Positions 8,706-19,829 of a stretch of DNA of 64,000 nt are shown here, in pieces; position 1 is the first letter of the stretch, and every line of letters starts with the position of its first letter. Source of the stretch: JBGPTK01 sp963797765 (GTDB lineage Bacteria; Acidobacteriota; Terriglobia; Acidiferrales; UBA7541); the NCBI GenBank assembly GCA_963797765.1, contig CAWCQU010000001.1, positions 1 to 64,000 on the forward strand, read 5' to 3'. Position numbers and translations under genes: made by a program. The notes below the pieces were generated by a model. The model made no database searches. It had not been told where the DNA came from and saw nothing but the letters and a program-made list of their open reading frames with translations.

Positions 8706-10937
8706 ATGAGTGGCTACTCGGGGAGGCTGAGTCTGGTCGGACATACACTTGCACATTACCGGATCATCACCGCAATTGGCGCGGGCGGAATGGGTGAGGT
8801 GTATCGCGCGACCGATATGAAGCTGGGGCGCGACGTAGCGCTCAAGATCCTGCCGCCTGATGTTGCCAGCGATCCCGAACGATTGGCCCGGTTCCAGCGC
8901 GAGGCTCGCGTGGTCGCCGCACTCAACCATCCGAATGTTGTAACGCTATACTCGGTGGAAGAATCCGACGGCGTCCACTTTCTCACCATGGAATTGATCG
9001 AGGGACAGCCGCTGAATCGGCTGATCCCGGCGAATGGCCTGCCGGTCGAACGCATTGTCGAGATTACCGGCGCGCTGGCCGAGGCACTGGCCGCGGCGCA
9101 CGAGAAAGGCATCATGCATCGCGACCTGAAGCCCGCCAATGTGATGGTGACGACTGAAGGCCGGGTCAAGGTTCTCGATTTTGGTCTGGCCAAAGATGTG
9201 GGCGCCGAGACCTCCGACGACGCGACGCAGACTTCCGCCGGTCTCACGCAGGCGGGCATCGTCATGGGAACGCCGGCCTATATGTCTCCCGAACAAGTCT
9301 CGGGACGCACGCTAGATTATCGCACCGATATCTTTTCTCTTGGCGTGATCTTGCACGAGATGGCCACGGGCCGGCGGCCGTTCGAGGGAACTTCCTCAGC
9401 AGAGCTCGTCTCATCGATCCTGCGCGACACTCCGCCGCTCGTCACTGATGTGCGCGCCGATCTGCCTGGCGATCTGGCACGCGTGATTCGCCGCTGCCTG
9501 GAAAAAGATCCGCGCCACCGCGTTCAAACGGCGCGTGATGTGAGTAACGAGTTTCGGGACATGACGCGAACCGCATCGCATTCCGCGCCGACTCCTACTT
9601 CGGCGACGCACGCCACTCCCGCGCCCGATTCCGGTGCGGCCCGCGCCGGTGAAGGCTTCTGGGTCGCCGTGCTGCCGTTCAGGGGGGCGAGCGGCGATGC
9701 GGACCTCGAAGCTCTGGCCGACGGCCTGACAGAAGACGTCACCACGGGGCTTTCGCGATTTCCGTATCTTCAGGTCATCGCCCACAATTCGGCGATGGCT
9801 TACAAAGGCCGCGCAGCGGATATCCGCACGGTGGGCCGTGAACTGGGCGCGCGCTATCTGGTCGAGGGGAGCATACGCAAAAGAGGCCGGGCCATCCGCG
9901 TAAGCGCGCAACTGATGGACGCCGTGAGCGGCACGCAGCTTTGGGCGGAGGCGTATGACCGCGATATCAGCGACACGGGCACATTCCAGATTCAGGACGA
10001 CCTTACCGACCACATCGTGACCACCGTCGCGGATGGGTATGGAGTTCTGGTTCGCTCCATGGCTGCCCCCACTCGAGATCGAAGCGTGGAGGGACTTAGC
10101 GCGTCCGAACTTGTCTTGCGCTACTACGCCTTCCTGCAGCAAGTCAATCCCCAGGAGCATGCCGTGCTCCGCGGCGGCTTGGAAGGGGCGCTGGAACGCG
10201 AGCCCAACCACGCCACCGCCTGGGCCTGTCTTTCCAATGTATACCAATTGGAGTATTTCGATCGGTTCAATCCGCGGGAGAAACCGCTGGAGCGCGCGTG
10301 TGAGGCTGCCTGGCGGGCCGTTAAGATTGATCCGGCCTGCCAGATGGGCTGGAAGGAAATCGCGGCTGTGAACTTCCTTAGTCGGGATTTCACCGCGTTT
10401 CGCGAGACTGCCGAGCGGGCCATGTCGCTCAATCCGCGGGACGGAACTACCTGGGCTTTCATGGCGATCATGATTGCGTTCTCCGGCGACTGGGAGCGCG
10501 GCGTGGCTCTGGCGCAAAGAACTATGGACCTCAATCGACATCATCCCGGCTGGTATCACAACATTTTTTTTCACCATTACTATCGCAAAGGCGAGTACGA
10601 AGCAGCCTTGCAAACCGCCAAGAAGATCAACATGCCGGAGTTCCATTGGATGCAACTGATGACCGCGGCCGCCTGCGGCATGCTGGGGCGCCATGAGGAA
10701 GCTCGCACGGCCATTGAGTCTCTGCGCAAATACAACCCGACGTTTCTCGACCTTGAAAATGTCCGTGAGGATATAGAGAAGTGGGATTCGGACAAAGATG
10801 AGGTGGAACGGTTCTTGCAGGGATTGCAGAAAGCCGGCCTGAAGTATGGCTCGGCAGATTCTGCAGCGATGGAGATCGAGCCCAAACTGAAAAGCTCGTC
10901 GAGATTACAGAAGACCGAACGACACCCCAGTTCGTGA
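8706..10937 (+). CDS. Ser/Thr protein kinase with TolB-like and TPR regions
   Basis: This 743-aa protein starts with a eukaryote-like kinase domain: the glycine loop G-A-G-G-M-G at 25-30, V-A-L-K-I-L, H-R-D-L-K-P-A-N near 138, D-F-G-L-A and M-S-P-E-Q. After a Pro/Thr-rich linker, V-A-V-L-P-F-R-G begins a TolB/FlgO-like domain of the kind fused to adenylate cyclases and kinases. TPR-like helices follow to the end. There is no clear membrane helix between kinase and C-terminal part, so the protein is probably cytoplasmic. ATG 8706 is chosen because the kinase domain starts shortly after it; a GTG at 8634 is possible. Confidence 0.9.
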   Translation: MSGYSGRLSLVGHTLAHYRIITAIGAGGMGEVYRATDMKLGRDVALKILPPDVASDPERLARFQREARVVAALNHPNVVTLYSVEESDGVHFLTMELIEGQPLNRLIPANGLPVERIVEITGALAEALAAAHEKGIMHRDLKPANVMVTTEGRVKVLDFGLAKDVGAETSDDATQTSAGLTQAGIVMGTPAYMSPEQVSGRTLDYRTDIFSLGVILHEMATGRRPFEGTSSAELVSSILRDTPPLVTDVRADLPGDLARVIRRCLEKDPRHRVQTARDVSNEFRDMTRTASHSAPTPTSATHATPAPDSGAARAGEGFWVAVLPFRGASGDADLEALADGLTEDVTTGLSRFPYLQVIAHNSAMAYKGRAADIRTVGRELGARYLVEGSIRKRGRAIRVSAQLMDAVSGTQLWAEAYDRDISDTGTFQIQDDLTDHIVTTVADGYGVLVRSMAAPTRDRSVEGLSASELVLRYYAFLQQVNPQEHAVLRGGLEGALEREPNHATAWACLSNVYQLEYFDRFNPREKPLERACEAAWRAVKIDPACQMGWKEIAAVNFLSRDFTAFRETAERAMSLNPRDGTTWAFMAIMIAFSGDWERGVALAQRTMDLNRHHPGWYHNIFFHHYYRKGEYEAALQTAKKINMPEFHWMQLMTAAACGMLGRHEEARTAIESLRKYNPTFLDLENVREDIEKWDSDKDEVERFLQGLQKAGLKYGSADSAAMEIEPKLKSSSRLQKTERHPSS

Positions 10938-11740
10938 GCCGGGGTGAGATTTCCCTTATCGTTCAAGGTAATGGCAACGAATTTGGCGGCATGGCCAGCG
11001 CGACCTTTTATGACGCCGATGGACGACGATTAAGAGGACCGTTGCCGACAATACTAGAGGGTCAGCGCGTTTTGCCCTAGCGCATGATCCAAGCGCCGCC
11101 GCGTTGTTCCTGAACATCCCGGAACAAATGCCCGCTCCTTCGGCTTGTGAAGCACGGAAGTAACGGCCAAGCACAGTTCGAAGTCCCGAATCGTCGGCAA
11201 TACGGAAGTAATCGTCGGCAGATTTTAGACGTCTGCTCCGTCGACACAGCCCGTGTCTCACCCCGACAGGACAGCTGCAGTACAAACGCAATTTGCGAAA
11301 CACCAGCGAGACTTCTAGGGTTTGTCTGGGAACGACCGCCGGCATTTTTCCTTGCCGGAGCTCAAGACACCAGCTCTGCGGTTTGCAGACCGAAGGATCT
11401 GCAGTTCGCGATAGCCGCTTCAAGAGATTTTGTTAGTAATCGAAAACTCACTGTTTACCCAGAGTCCCCACAAAAGTCCCCCACAGCAGAAGCAATCGGA
11501 TCTCCTGCCGCGCACATTTTCTCTGCCAGAATGCGCATCCGTAAATTCTAAGGGCTGAGGATAGTAGCTTCTTAGCCGGTTCAAGCGGGAGGGGCCAGTG
11601 TATTTTCGATTGATCCTTTCGGCACAGAGAATTTAGCCCCGCAAATCGAAATACTCGGAAGCTTGCCGACGAGGTCGAGCAAAGCCCACGGCAAGCTCGC
11701 TGAAATTGGGCCCAAACTCTGACGATGAACTTTGGCCGAA
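10938..11740. other. 800-bp spacer, no gene recognised
   Basis: Open frames here are short, lack family features and have no convincing ribosome sites. An inverted copy of the GATTATTTCCG motif lies near 11200. This may be an old gene worn beyond recognition. Confidence 0.4.
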
Positions 11741-13080
11741 TCATCGGGGACAGGTCAAGTTTTCGGCAGGGAACGTTATCACTCCTGGGCCCCAATAAGG
11801 AGAGATGGGCCCCGGGGTCCGACCGTAACCACCCAAAGCGCCGTAGCCGCCATAGTCGCCGTAACCTCCGGAACCACCATTGCGGGCGTAGCCGCTATCA
11901 CCTCCGAAACCGGAGCTGAGTAAGTTCAAGCCTAAGCCGAGTAAGCCGAACCCGCGTGAGCCGAAATTTCCAAAAGCTAACGCCAGGCCAAGCAAGTTCG
12001 GGAAAAATGAAATCGTGTCTCCACCGAACGAGGATTCTCGCCCGAAGCTCCTTTCACCGCCGAGAAATTGGTGGCGGCCGCCAAATTTCGGACCCAAGAA
12101 CAGCGAGACTTGCGACCCCAATCGCGAATTCGAGAATGAGGATCGGTTCGCGGAGGAATTGCTGAAACGATAATTTTCGAAATTCGAAAGCGCGCGACTC
12201 GTAGAAATCGACGACCCCGTCGCTATTGGCGAACGCTCCGTAAACCTTCGATCTGACTGCGTTATCCCGCGATTTGACGCCCATGTTGGTGGCGCGGTTC
12301 GCGAGAACTTGGCCGAATTTAAGTTGTTCCCCGGCATTTGGTGGCCTTGGCCACCCCAGCTTCTCGTTTCGCCACCCTGCCATGAATTTGATGGGTCTCG
12401 CGCCGTCGGAACAGAAGAATTCTCACGGCTTCCAAACGAATGCCATTGGCCGTCGCCGACAGAGGTCGCTGGGCCTCGCGCTGTCGTGGCAGAAGAATTG
12501 CCCCGGTTTCCGAACGAGTGCCACTGGCTGTAGCCCGAGGTAGTCGCTGAGCCTCGCTCCGTCGTAACAGAAGACTTCCCGTGGTTTCCAAACGAGTGCC
12601 ATTGACCGTCGCTGTTAGCAGAGCCGTGGGCCCCGAAGGCACTTGATGGAGAAGAACCTGCCCGATGATCCAAAGCGGAGGCTGTTCGAGGCGAGCCGCC
12701 GCCCCTTTTTGGGGGGCCAGCCGGTACCCCACTCCGAAAATTGCGGCCGAAAATGTGTGCGCTGCCACTTCCGTGGATCCGCCGTTAGCGTGGAATCCAG
12801 TGCCACTGCGGGAAGTAGATCCACCGTTATTGGTGTGGAAATGGCCACCGCCGCGAGAATCGCCACGCTGGGAGCTACCGCCACCATGGAAAATGTGCCC
12901 ACCGCCGCCGGAGTGGGAACGGCCACCGCTGTGAGAACGACCGCCGTGAGAGCCGCTCCCGTGTGAACCACCGTTAGAACCTTTTCCGCGATGCTGAGCG
13001 AGCGCCGGGTTGGAGGTGCAAGCGAGCAATAGAGCTGCGATACATGTAAACAGGAAGTTTACAGGTGAGAATTTCATCAT
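11741..13080 (-). pseudogene. Secreted Gly/Ser/His-rich low-complexity protein, frameshifted
   Basis: On the minus strand GGAGG lies 5 bases before an ATG at 13080. It opens a signal peptide (M-M-K-F-S, hydrophobic core, ending P-A-L-A-Q) followed by a Gly/Ser/His-rich stretch. Near 12710, within a run of C, T and G homopolymers, the frame is lost. The rest continues in another frame to 11741, with three imperfect Q-W-H-S-F-G repeats and a Gly/Tyr-rich C-terminus. The restored length is about 446 aa. I do not recognise a family; the composition suggests a flexible surface or extracellular protein. The homopolymers make a sequencing error plausible. Confidence 0.6.
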
Positions 13081-13615
13081 TTCATTTCCTCCACCGTACG
13101 AGGGCGTATCTGGCGATACTGCGATCCCGGGCAGGCAAACAGACAGAACACAGATATCGGAAGCATGTTCCTCGCATGCACATGGGCAGATTGACGCCCC
13201 AATATCCACTTGACGTCTGTTGAGAGAGCAAAGCGATGGCCGGAGGTTCGAAGAGGCCGCCTGCTGAAAGCAATGACGATATGCTGTCACAAAGACCACA
13301 GTTCGCCCGCAGCCTGCAACATCTGGCTGACACTGGCGTCTATTGCTGACGGTTACCACGGCGGACGCCGTCACCGTGAAAGCGACCATCCCTGCAAAGC
13401 ATCAGGCTGCTCGTTGCGATTCCGAGGAGTTGCAGGATCGAGAACCTCAAAAGTTCGCCCACATTTCATTAGCTGAAGGGAGCTACCCATAATCTTGGGA
13501 AGGCATGACGATTCCTAGCTGAACAGCCGATGCGGGTCCCCGCTCTCGAGCCTCTGCTGTATACTAAGGCAGCCCTCCGCCCCCGCCCTTCATCTGACTT
13601 GAGAGGTGCGAATCG
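13081..13615. other. Intergenic region between divergent secreted-protein genes
   Basis: This region holds the 5' sides of two divergent genes, the Gly-rich protein (minus) and the phospholipase-like gene (plus). No further gene is supported. Promoters are expected here, but I cannot point to convincing -35/-10 boxes. Confidence 0.4.
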
Positions 13616-15150
13616 TTGCCTTTTCAGCCTATCACGCGGCGGGAACTCCTCAAACTGAGCGGCGCCACGGCTGCATCCGGGCTCGCGACCGCACTGCTTT
13701 CAGGGTGCGGCAGTGGTGGCGGTGGCGGCGTTTTGGGAGGCGGCCCCGGCCCTTCGACCTGCAGCAAACTTAGCGACATCGAGCATGTGGTGATCCTGAT
13801 TCAGGAAAACCGTTCTTTCGATCACTACTTTGGAAGCTACCGCGGCGTCCGTGGATTTTCCGATCAAAGCATGGCATTCCAGCAGCCCGATCCAGCGAAC
13901 ACAACGAATTCGCCGGTGGGGGCACTCTTGCCATTCCACCTGGACACCTCCACAACGAATGCAGCCTGCACGCACGACATCACCCACGACTGGGTGCCGC
14001 AGCATCAGAGCTGGAACAACGGCGCAATGGACGGTTTTGTGAGGTCGCGTCTTTCGATTAATTCCAACGACGCCGTATTGAGCATGGGCTACTACACTCG
14101 CGCAGACCTTCCCTACTACTACGCCCTGGCCGATGCCTTCACGATCTGCGACAACTATTTTTGCTCGGTGATGGGCCCGACTGACCCGAATCGCCTCTAC
14201 ACGATGGCGGCCTCCCTCGACCCGGATGGAAAAAACGGCGGACCGATTTTGCAGAGCATCATCACAAACCGCACAGCCTTTTACGGCCGCCTGACATACA
14301 CGACGATGCCCGAGCAGCTTCAGGCTCGGGGAATTTCCTGGAAGGTTTACTCATCGCCTGATGAGACTGTTCTCGGCGGGATTCTCTCGGACAATGTTCT
14401 CTCCTACTTCAAAAATTTTCAGGATCCTGCATCGGTGCTGCATCAGAATGCATTCGGACCGCAGTTTCCCATCGACTTCCTGGCCGATGTGGCGTCTGGG
14501 AGTTTGCCACAAGTCTCCTGGCTGGTGGGGTCGGTCGCTAACCTCGGATCACCCGCCTTCGCCTTCGACCTTTGGCGAGAATATTCTTTCCCTCATCGTC
14601 AGTGCTTTAACAGCGAACCCGGCACTGTGGGCAAAGACGGTCTTGCTAGTCACCTACGATGAAAATGGCGGATTTTTCGATCACGTTGCGCCGGTGACGG
14701 CGCCTCTTGGCACGCCAGGCGAATATGTGACCGCACCCGCAGTTCCGGACCCAACCGTAATCGGCAGTCCAGCGATAACCGGCCCGATTGGATTGGGTTT
14801 TCGCGTCCCCACGCTGATCATCTCGCCGTTCAGCTCGAGGCGGGTTCGTGTCATCGGACCTCTTCGATCACACTTCCGTGTTGCGATTCCTCGAGACTCT
14901 GTTCGGTGCTGAAGTGCCCAATTTGAGCGCCTGGCGCCGCGCAACGGTCGGGGATCTAACCAGCGCGCTTAATTTCAAAAAACCTGACCAGTCGATTCCG
15001 AATCTACCGTCCACACTTCCTGCCCTTCAGCAGGCGATCCAGCAATGTGTCGCGAACCTGGCTGGAACGACACCCTACACAGTGCCAAGCACGCAGACCT
15101 TTCCTACTCAGGAATCCGGAACCGCGACTCGTCCCAGCGGCGTTTGCTAG
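13616..15150 (+). pseudogene. Tat-exported phosphoesterase (phospholipase C family) with two frameshifts
   Basis: A TTG at 13616 follows GAGAGGTG and opens a Tat signal (R-R-E-L-L-K-L-S-G, hydrophobic segment, then S-G-C-G). The body matches the phosphoesterase/phospholipase C family: I-E-H-V-V-I-L-I-Q-E-N-R-S-F-D-H-Y-F-G, and later T-Y-D-E-N-G-G-F-F-D-H-V. The frame changes near 14575 and again near 14840, where F-V-S-S-D-L-F-D-H-T-S resumes the conserved C-terminus. All family blocks are present, so the gene is either recently inactivated or carries assembly errors. The restored product is about 510 aa. Confidence 0.8.
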
Positions 15151-15260
15151 TCAGGAGCAAGCCAGCGCCATTGCTCTGGTAACTCGACTATATATCCATG
15201 TGACCGCTGGTCCGGATGCACAGCCATCTTGCCCACGATACTTTTCCAGTGGGCACTCAG

Positions 15261-18200
15261 CGCTACTTCAGCTTTGCGTACTCAGACTTGGCAGCGATGA
15301 ATATGTGGATCTCGGGGTCGGCGTCTTTCCAGAGCGCGAGAAAATCCTGATACGCGGCGCGTGCCTTGATGCTATCACCCCGCATGGCGTAGGCGCGGGC
15401 CAGACCTAAGTGCGCCAGTGCGCCGATTAGGGCCGTTCACGACGACGCCAGGGTGATCGAGAATTTTCTGAAACTCGGCTGCGGCTGCGCTGCCTTGGTG
15501 ATCTGCCGCATAAGCTTCGCCACGTAGGAAGACGGGGTAGAGCGCGAGATTAATGTCTGAGCCGTACTTCCGAATTCGTACGGAGCAGCCGGGGCAAGCG
15601 CTTGGATTGCCTTGCTGGCGCTGCCCCCTCGAGAACAGTGGCTGCATGGATTGTGGGCAAATAATTCAACTGCACAATCGTATCTTCCGGGAAACGTTTG
15701 GCCAGGTCGGCGGCCAGCCGCGTGGCTTGTACAGTATCGCCCGCCAGACCCAATGCGAAGGCCGATACAGCTTCAACATCTCTGCCGGTCGAGAGAGCCA
15801 GCGCGGCCTGCGCCTGCTGCTTTGCCAGGTTCATGTTGCCCACCAGCCCCTCGCGCAACGCAGCTTCGGCCTCGTATTCCGCCGCCGTTTCTTTTTCGTC
15901 CGCACGTTGGGCCGATTCGGACGCGCGCCGCGTCAGTTCCCGTGCTTTGGAAAACTGCCCCGCGTAAGCGGCAGTGTCGGATTCCGAGTACGAGCATAAC
16001 GTCTTCGAATCCGGGCTTTCCCATCAGCGCTGCCGCCTCACGCTCCATCCCTGGTGCATCGTGTTGCAGGAAATTGATTACGTAAAGGATGCTGGTGATT
16101 TCCAGGATTATCCAGATTGTGGACTTGCGCCTCCTGTGCTGTCGTCCTGGCTTCATCCAGGCGGTTAACAGCCAAATAGCCGCTAACGAGACTCGTATAA
16201 GCAGAATCCGCTTTCGGGACTAAGTTTTAGTCGCCTCCTGATTTGCAGCGAGGGCCTTATCGTATTCGCCCCGAGCCGATGTAGATGGTGGCCAGGAGGA
16301 CGAGCGGAATGTAGTCGCGCGGGTAGGTCTGTGCCCACAACTCACAGGTCTTGCGCGCTTCTTCCAGGTTCCCAGTGACGAACAATGTCGTAGTGCGAAA
16401 CGATGTAGAACTTCTCGCGCTCGCTTACCCGTTCGCGCAGTTCGTAGGCCTTGCGGGTATTTTCGGCGGCACGAGCGGTCTGGCCCAGGTTGCTGTAGTT
16501 CGTCCCTAGCCGCGCGTAGGCCATGGCAAAATTGGGGTCTAGGCTGATGGCCCGCTGGAACAACGGGATGGCGGCAGCGTCATCGTTCTTGACCATCTCC
16601 GTCTGATAGCCCAGGCTGTAGGCTTGCAGCGCCTCGAGCGATGGCGTGGTCACGTTCTCCGTTGGTGCGTCGTACTTTTGTACGGAGGCCAGCGATTCGC
16701 CCAGCTTCACGCGCACTTTCGCCGCCGCCTCGCCCAGCGCTTTCAGCACCTGCTCTTTGCCGCTGGCCGTGGCCTGCTCGTTCGCCAGTACATCACCGCT
16801 GTGGCAATTCACCGCCTTTAACCCCAAGACATACTGGCTGCCCAGACTGGAAATCGAGCCTTCGATGCTGGCTGCACTGGCGGTGCGCTGGCAGACTTCG
16901 CGGGCCAATTCGCGCGTGAGCCGCGCGTCCTTGGGCTGTGCCATCAGGGCGAGCGTCTGCGCCACGCGTTCATCGGAGAGCAAGTTCAGAAACGGTGACT
17001 GCTCCAGTTGCGATGACAGTCCTTGCCGCAGCGTGCCGTCGAACACTGGGTCGCCCGTGGTGTTAGTGAAATCGGCCAGCACAACGGTGTCTTTCTCCGT
17101 CAAGGGCGCTGGCTGAACGCGAACGGAAGTAAAGACCACCAGCGACCAGTGCGGCAACCACTACCACGGGCAGCGGGAACCAGAATCTTCCAGAGTTTTC
17201 TCCCCCGGTGACCAGAACCTCGGCGACTCTCGCGAGCAGACGATGAAGCAGGCAGGAACAGAACCTGATGATGGCATGGACTGCTAGGGAGACGGATTGA
17301 GAGTTTGTATCCTGTGCCGCTGCTATCTGGCCAGAGCCCGCTGCTGACATTCGTCCGGTATCTGTGTCCCGCTTCAGACGCTTGCAATTCGGCCCGCATA
17401 TCGTTCGCGTGCTGATAACGCAGGTTGCGGTCTTTCTCCAGTGCCCGATTGATGATATCTTCCAGCTTCGGCGGTATGTCCGGATTCAGCCGCACCGGCG
17501 CCACCGGAGATGCGATTCAGAATTCCGTCGGTAATCACACCCGAACTTTCTCCCGAAACGGCAACGTTCCTGTGGCCATCTCGTAGAGCACTGCGCCGAA
17601 AGAGAACAAATCAGTGCGCGCGTCCAGTTCCTTGGCTCGCACTTGTTCCGGAGACATGTAGGCCACTGTGCCCACAGCTGTGCCCGGACTGGTCAAGTGC
17701 TCTGCATTCACTCCCCTCATCGCATCTTCGGTTAGCGTGGCTTCATTCTGTCCACTCGCGCCCGAGATCGTGACCTTGGCCAGACCGAAGTCCAGAATCT
17801 TGGCATGTCCGCGCTTGGTCACAAAAATGTTGGCAGGCTTGATGTCGCGATGAACGATGCCTTCGGCGTGGGCGGCATCGAGAGCGTCTGCAATCTCGAT
17901 GGCCAGGTTTAGCAGAGTTTCTGTTTCCACAGGACGGTCGCCGATGAAGTGCTTCAGAGTTTGGCCGTCCAGGAATTCCATGGCGATATAGGCGCGGCCG
18001 TCTTCATCGCCGATGTCGTGAATGGTGCAAATGTTCGGATGGTTGAGCGCCGAGGCCGCTTCGGCCTCACGCCGGAAGCGTTCGAGGGCCTGAGGGTCGC
18101 GTGCCAATTCTTCGGGAAGGAATTTCAGAGCGACGGCGCGATGCAGGCGGGTGTCTTCGGCCTTGTAGACCACACCCATTCCGCCACCGCCGAGCTTTTC

Positions 18201-18263
18201 GACGATGCGGTAATGAGAAAATGTGTGACCGATGAGGGAGGAGGAATCCGTCACAGGATGCAC
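15261..18263 (-). pseudogene. Ser/Thr kinase-TPR gene, decayed by several frameshifts
   Basis: From the ATG at 18263 an intact kinase domain runs to 17535, with G-G-G-G-M-G-V-V-Y, H-R-D-I-K-P-A-N, D-F-G-L-A-K and M-S-P-E-Q. The rest of a normal kinase-TPR protein then follows, scattered over frames: R-L-N-P-D-I-P-P-K-L near 17490, D-T-V-V-L-A-D-F-T-N near 17090, TPRs to about 16390, more TPR pieces near 15800, and the family C-terminus ending E-Y-A-K-L-K at about 15261. I count at least five frame changes (near 17520, 17388, 17240, 17130 and 16380), and the pieces below 16380 require more. This many makes sequencing error an unlikely sole cause. The kinase domain alone could still be translated. 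Confidence 0.85.
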
Positions 18264-18494
18264 ATCTTAGGTTGTGGCGGAAAGCAAGTCAACGTAGTGC
18301 CGGGATAGCTGATACGGACGGGGAAAAGGGACCATCCCCCGGTTGACAGGACGGGGCGAGGAGGCTAGAGTTCCGGGCCGAGGAGAGCTCAAAGCTGAAA
18401 CTCCAGTTTGGAGAGAGCGCTCGGTGGTTGGAGCTCTGCAGGATTGCCCGAGAGAGGCAACCAAAAACCGAAAGTGAAGCAGCAGGGAGCAATT

Positions 18495-18746
18495 ATGTCG
18501 ATGCCCAAAAAGTCTTTGACCGGGCCGCAGCACCTCGCAAACGCCAAGCCCGCTCCCCCCACGCATGGACCAATCAAAGTGCCCAAAGTTGGCTCGGGTA
18601 AGACTTGGATAAATCTCACGAAGAAAGAGGTGGACGATTACCGGCGCGCGCAGCCGCAGTCGCAGGATAAAGAAGTCCGCCGATCCTCACTAGGGAAGTT
18701 AGCTGCTGCTATCAGATGGCTTGTCAAGTATCCTTTCCGCCCCTGA
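18495..18746 (+). CDS. Small basic hypothetical protein
   Basis: The ATG at 18495 follows AGGGAG by 5 bases and encodes 83 aa rich in Lys, Pro and Gln. A T-W-I-N-L-T-K-K-E-V-D-D-Y segment may be a short helix. No membrane segment or known family is recognised. It diverges from the kinase pseudogene. Confidence 0.55.
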   Translation: MSMPKKSLTGPQHLANAKPAPPTHGPIKVPKVGSGKTWINLTKKEVDDYRRAQPQSQDKEVRRSSLGKLAAAIRWLVKYPFRP

Positions 18747-19829
18747 GTGGACGCAGATTGCTGCGTGTGATTGCATAGGTAGCTGAGCCTGTGCCTGGCT
18801 CATTGTCTTGGACGCCATTTACCGAGCATCAATCTTCCGTTGTGATATAAAAACCCCCTGCGGCAACCGTGCTAACGTCGTTTTACCCGCTAGCACAGGA
18901 GGCCTGAAGTGTTTTCCGCCACCGCTGATGTCGAATATATTTCCATGCCTCAGGATATCGGAATTGTGGGGATCGGATAGAATTAAATTCGTCCATGAAA
19001 TTGATTCTTATCGAGCATCGCATACTTAGGGAATTGGGCGTAGTTTATCGGCCGGTCGGAAAGTCAAGCTGGGAATTCCGCATTCATCCTGAACCAATCC
19101 ATGGCGCATGACAGTCAGCGTAGACTGAGAATGAGCACCCTCGGTTCATCCGCCATCGTATCGAGTAGGCCGGCCATTCGCTTAGCTGCGACTGGAAACG
19201 GTCCGTTGCTAGTGACAATGTCGTTGGAGCTATCGTCCTTGCCCTACAGAGCTTGATTGGCATCCTTAACTTGGAGTCTGGATAGATTTCACGTAATTGT
19301 CCACTGTCAGAATTGACAATTAATCCCCAAACATCGCGGCTACACAATCCTTGAAGAACGCGTAGAGGCCAGCCTTCACCGGGTGCAATCCGAGATGTTT
19401 CATGACTTGACCGGACCGAGTGTTTATACCACGGAGAATGAGAAGCTTCACATCGCGGTCACGGGCTTCGTCAGTTTTGGACCCTTCAAATGACGGTAAC
19501 AGGAATCGTGGAGGGTATGCTGTTGGTTCGAACGGATAGGAGGATTTTACGGACGAGCGAAACCGTACAAAGTTTTTATGTAACCCGAAAATCCTCTAGA
19601 GCGTCAAATTTCAAATGGATAGGGAAGCCCAATTTCAAATCATCCAACTGGAGGTGAACCACGGCGGATAAGAGAATTTGTGGGAGTGGTTTCTCGGTTT
19701 CGTTTTGACCTCTGAACATGGAACCCGGAAATCCGAATGCTCGGCTGATGATCATTTCCAGATCGATTGACCTAGTGGTAAACGGACGTTCTTGGAAAGT
19801 CAGCAATTCTAGGGTGACCAGGGGGAATC
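18747..19829. other. 1.1-kb spacer before sqdB, no gene recognised
   Basis: I find only short open frames with no family features. The stretch marks the boundary between the decayed region to the left and the intact envelope gene cluster to the right. Confidence 0.45.

Noticed and set aside
9411..10694. 427-codon open frame on the minus strand
   Set aside because: It lies opposite the kinase gene, whose domain motifs are unmistakable.
11147..11551. 134-codon plus-strand frame in a spacer
   Set aside because: Composition and sequence show no family pattern, and there is no convincing start.
15553..15575. A fourth copy of the TACTTCCGAATT-like motif
   Set aside because: On the minus strand it encodes A-P-Y-E-F-G in the decayed kinase-TPR gene, so it is explained by coding sequence.
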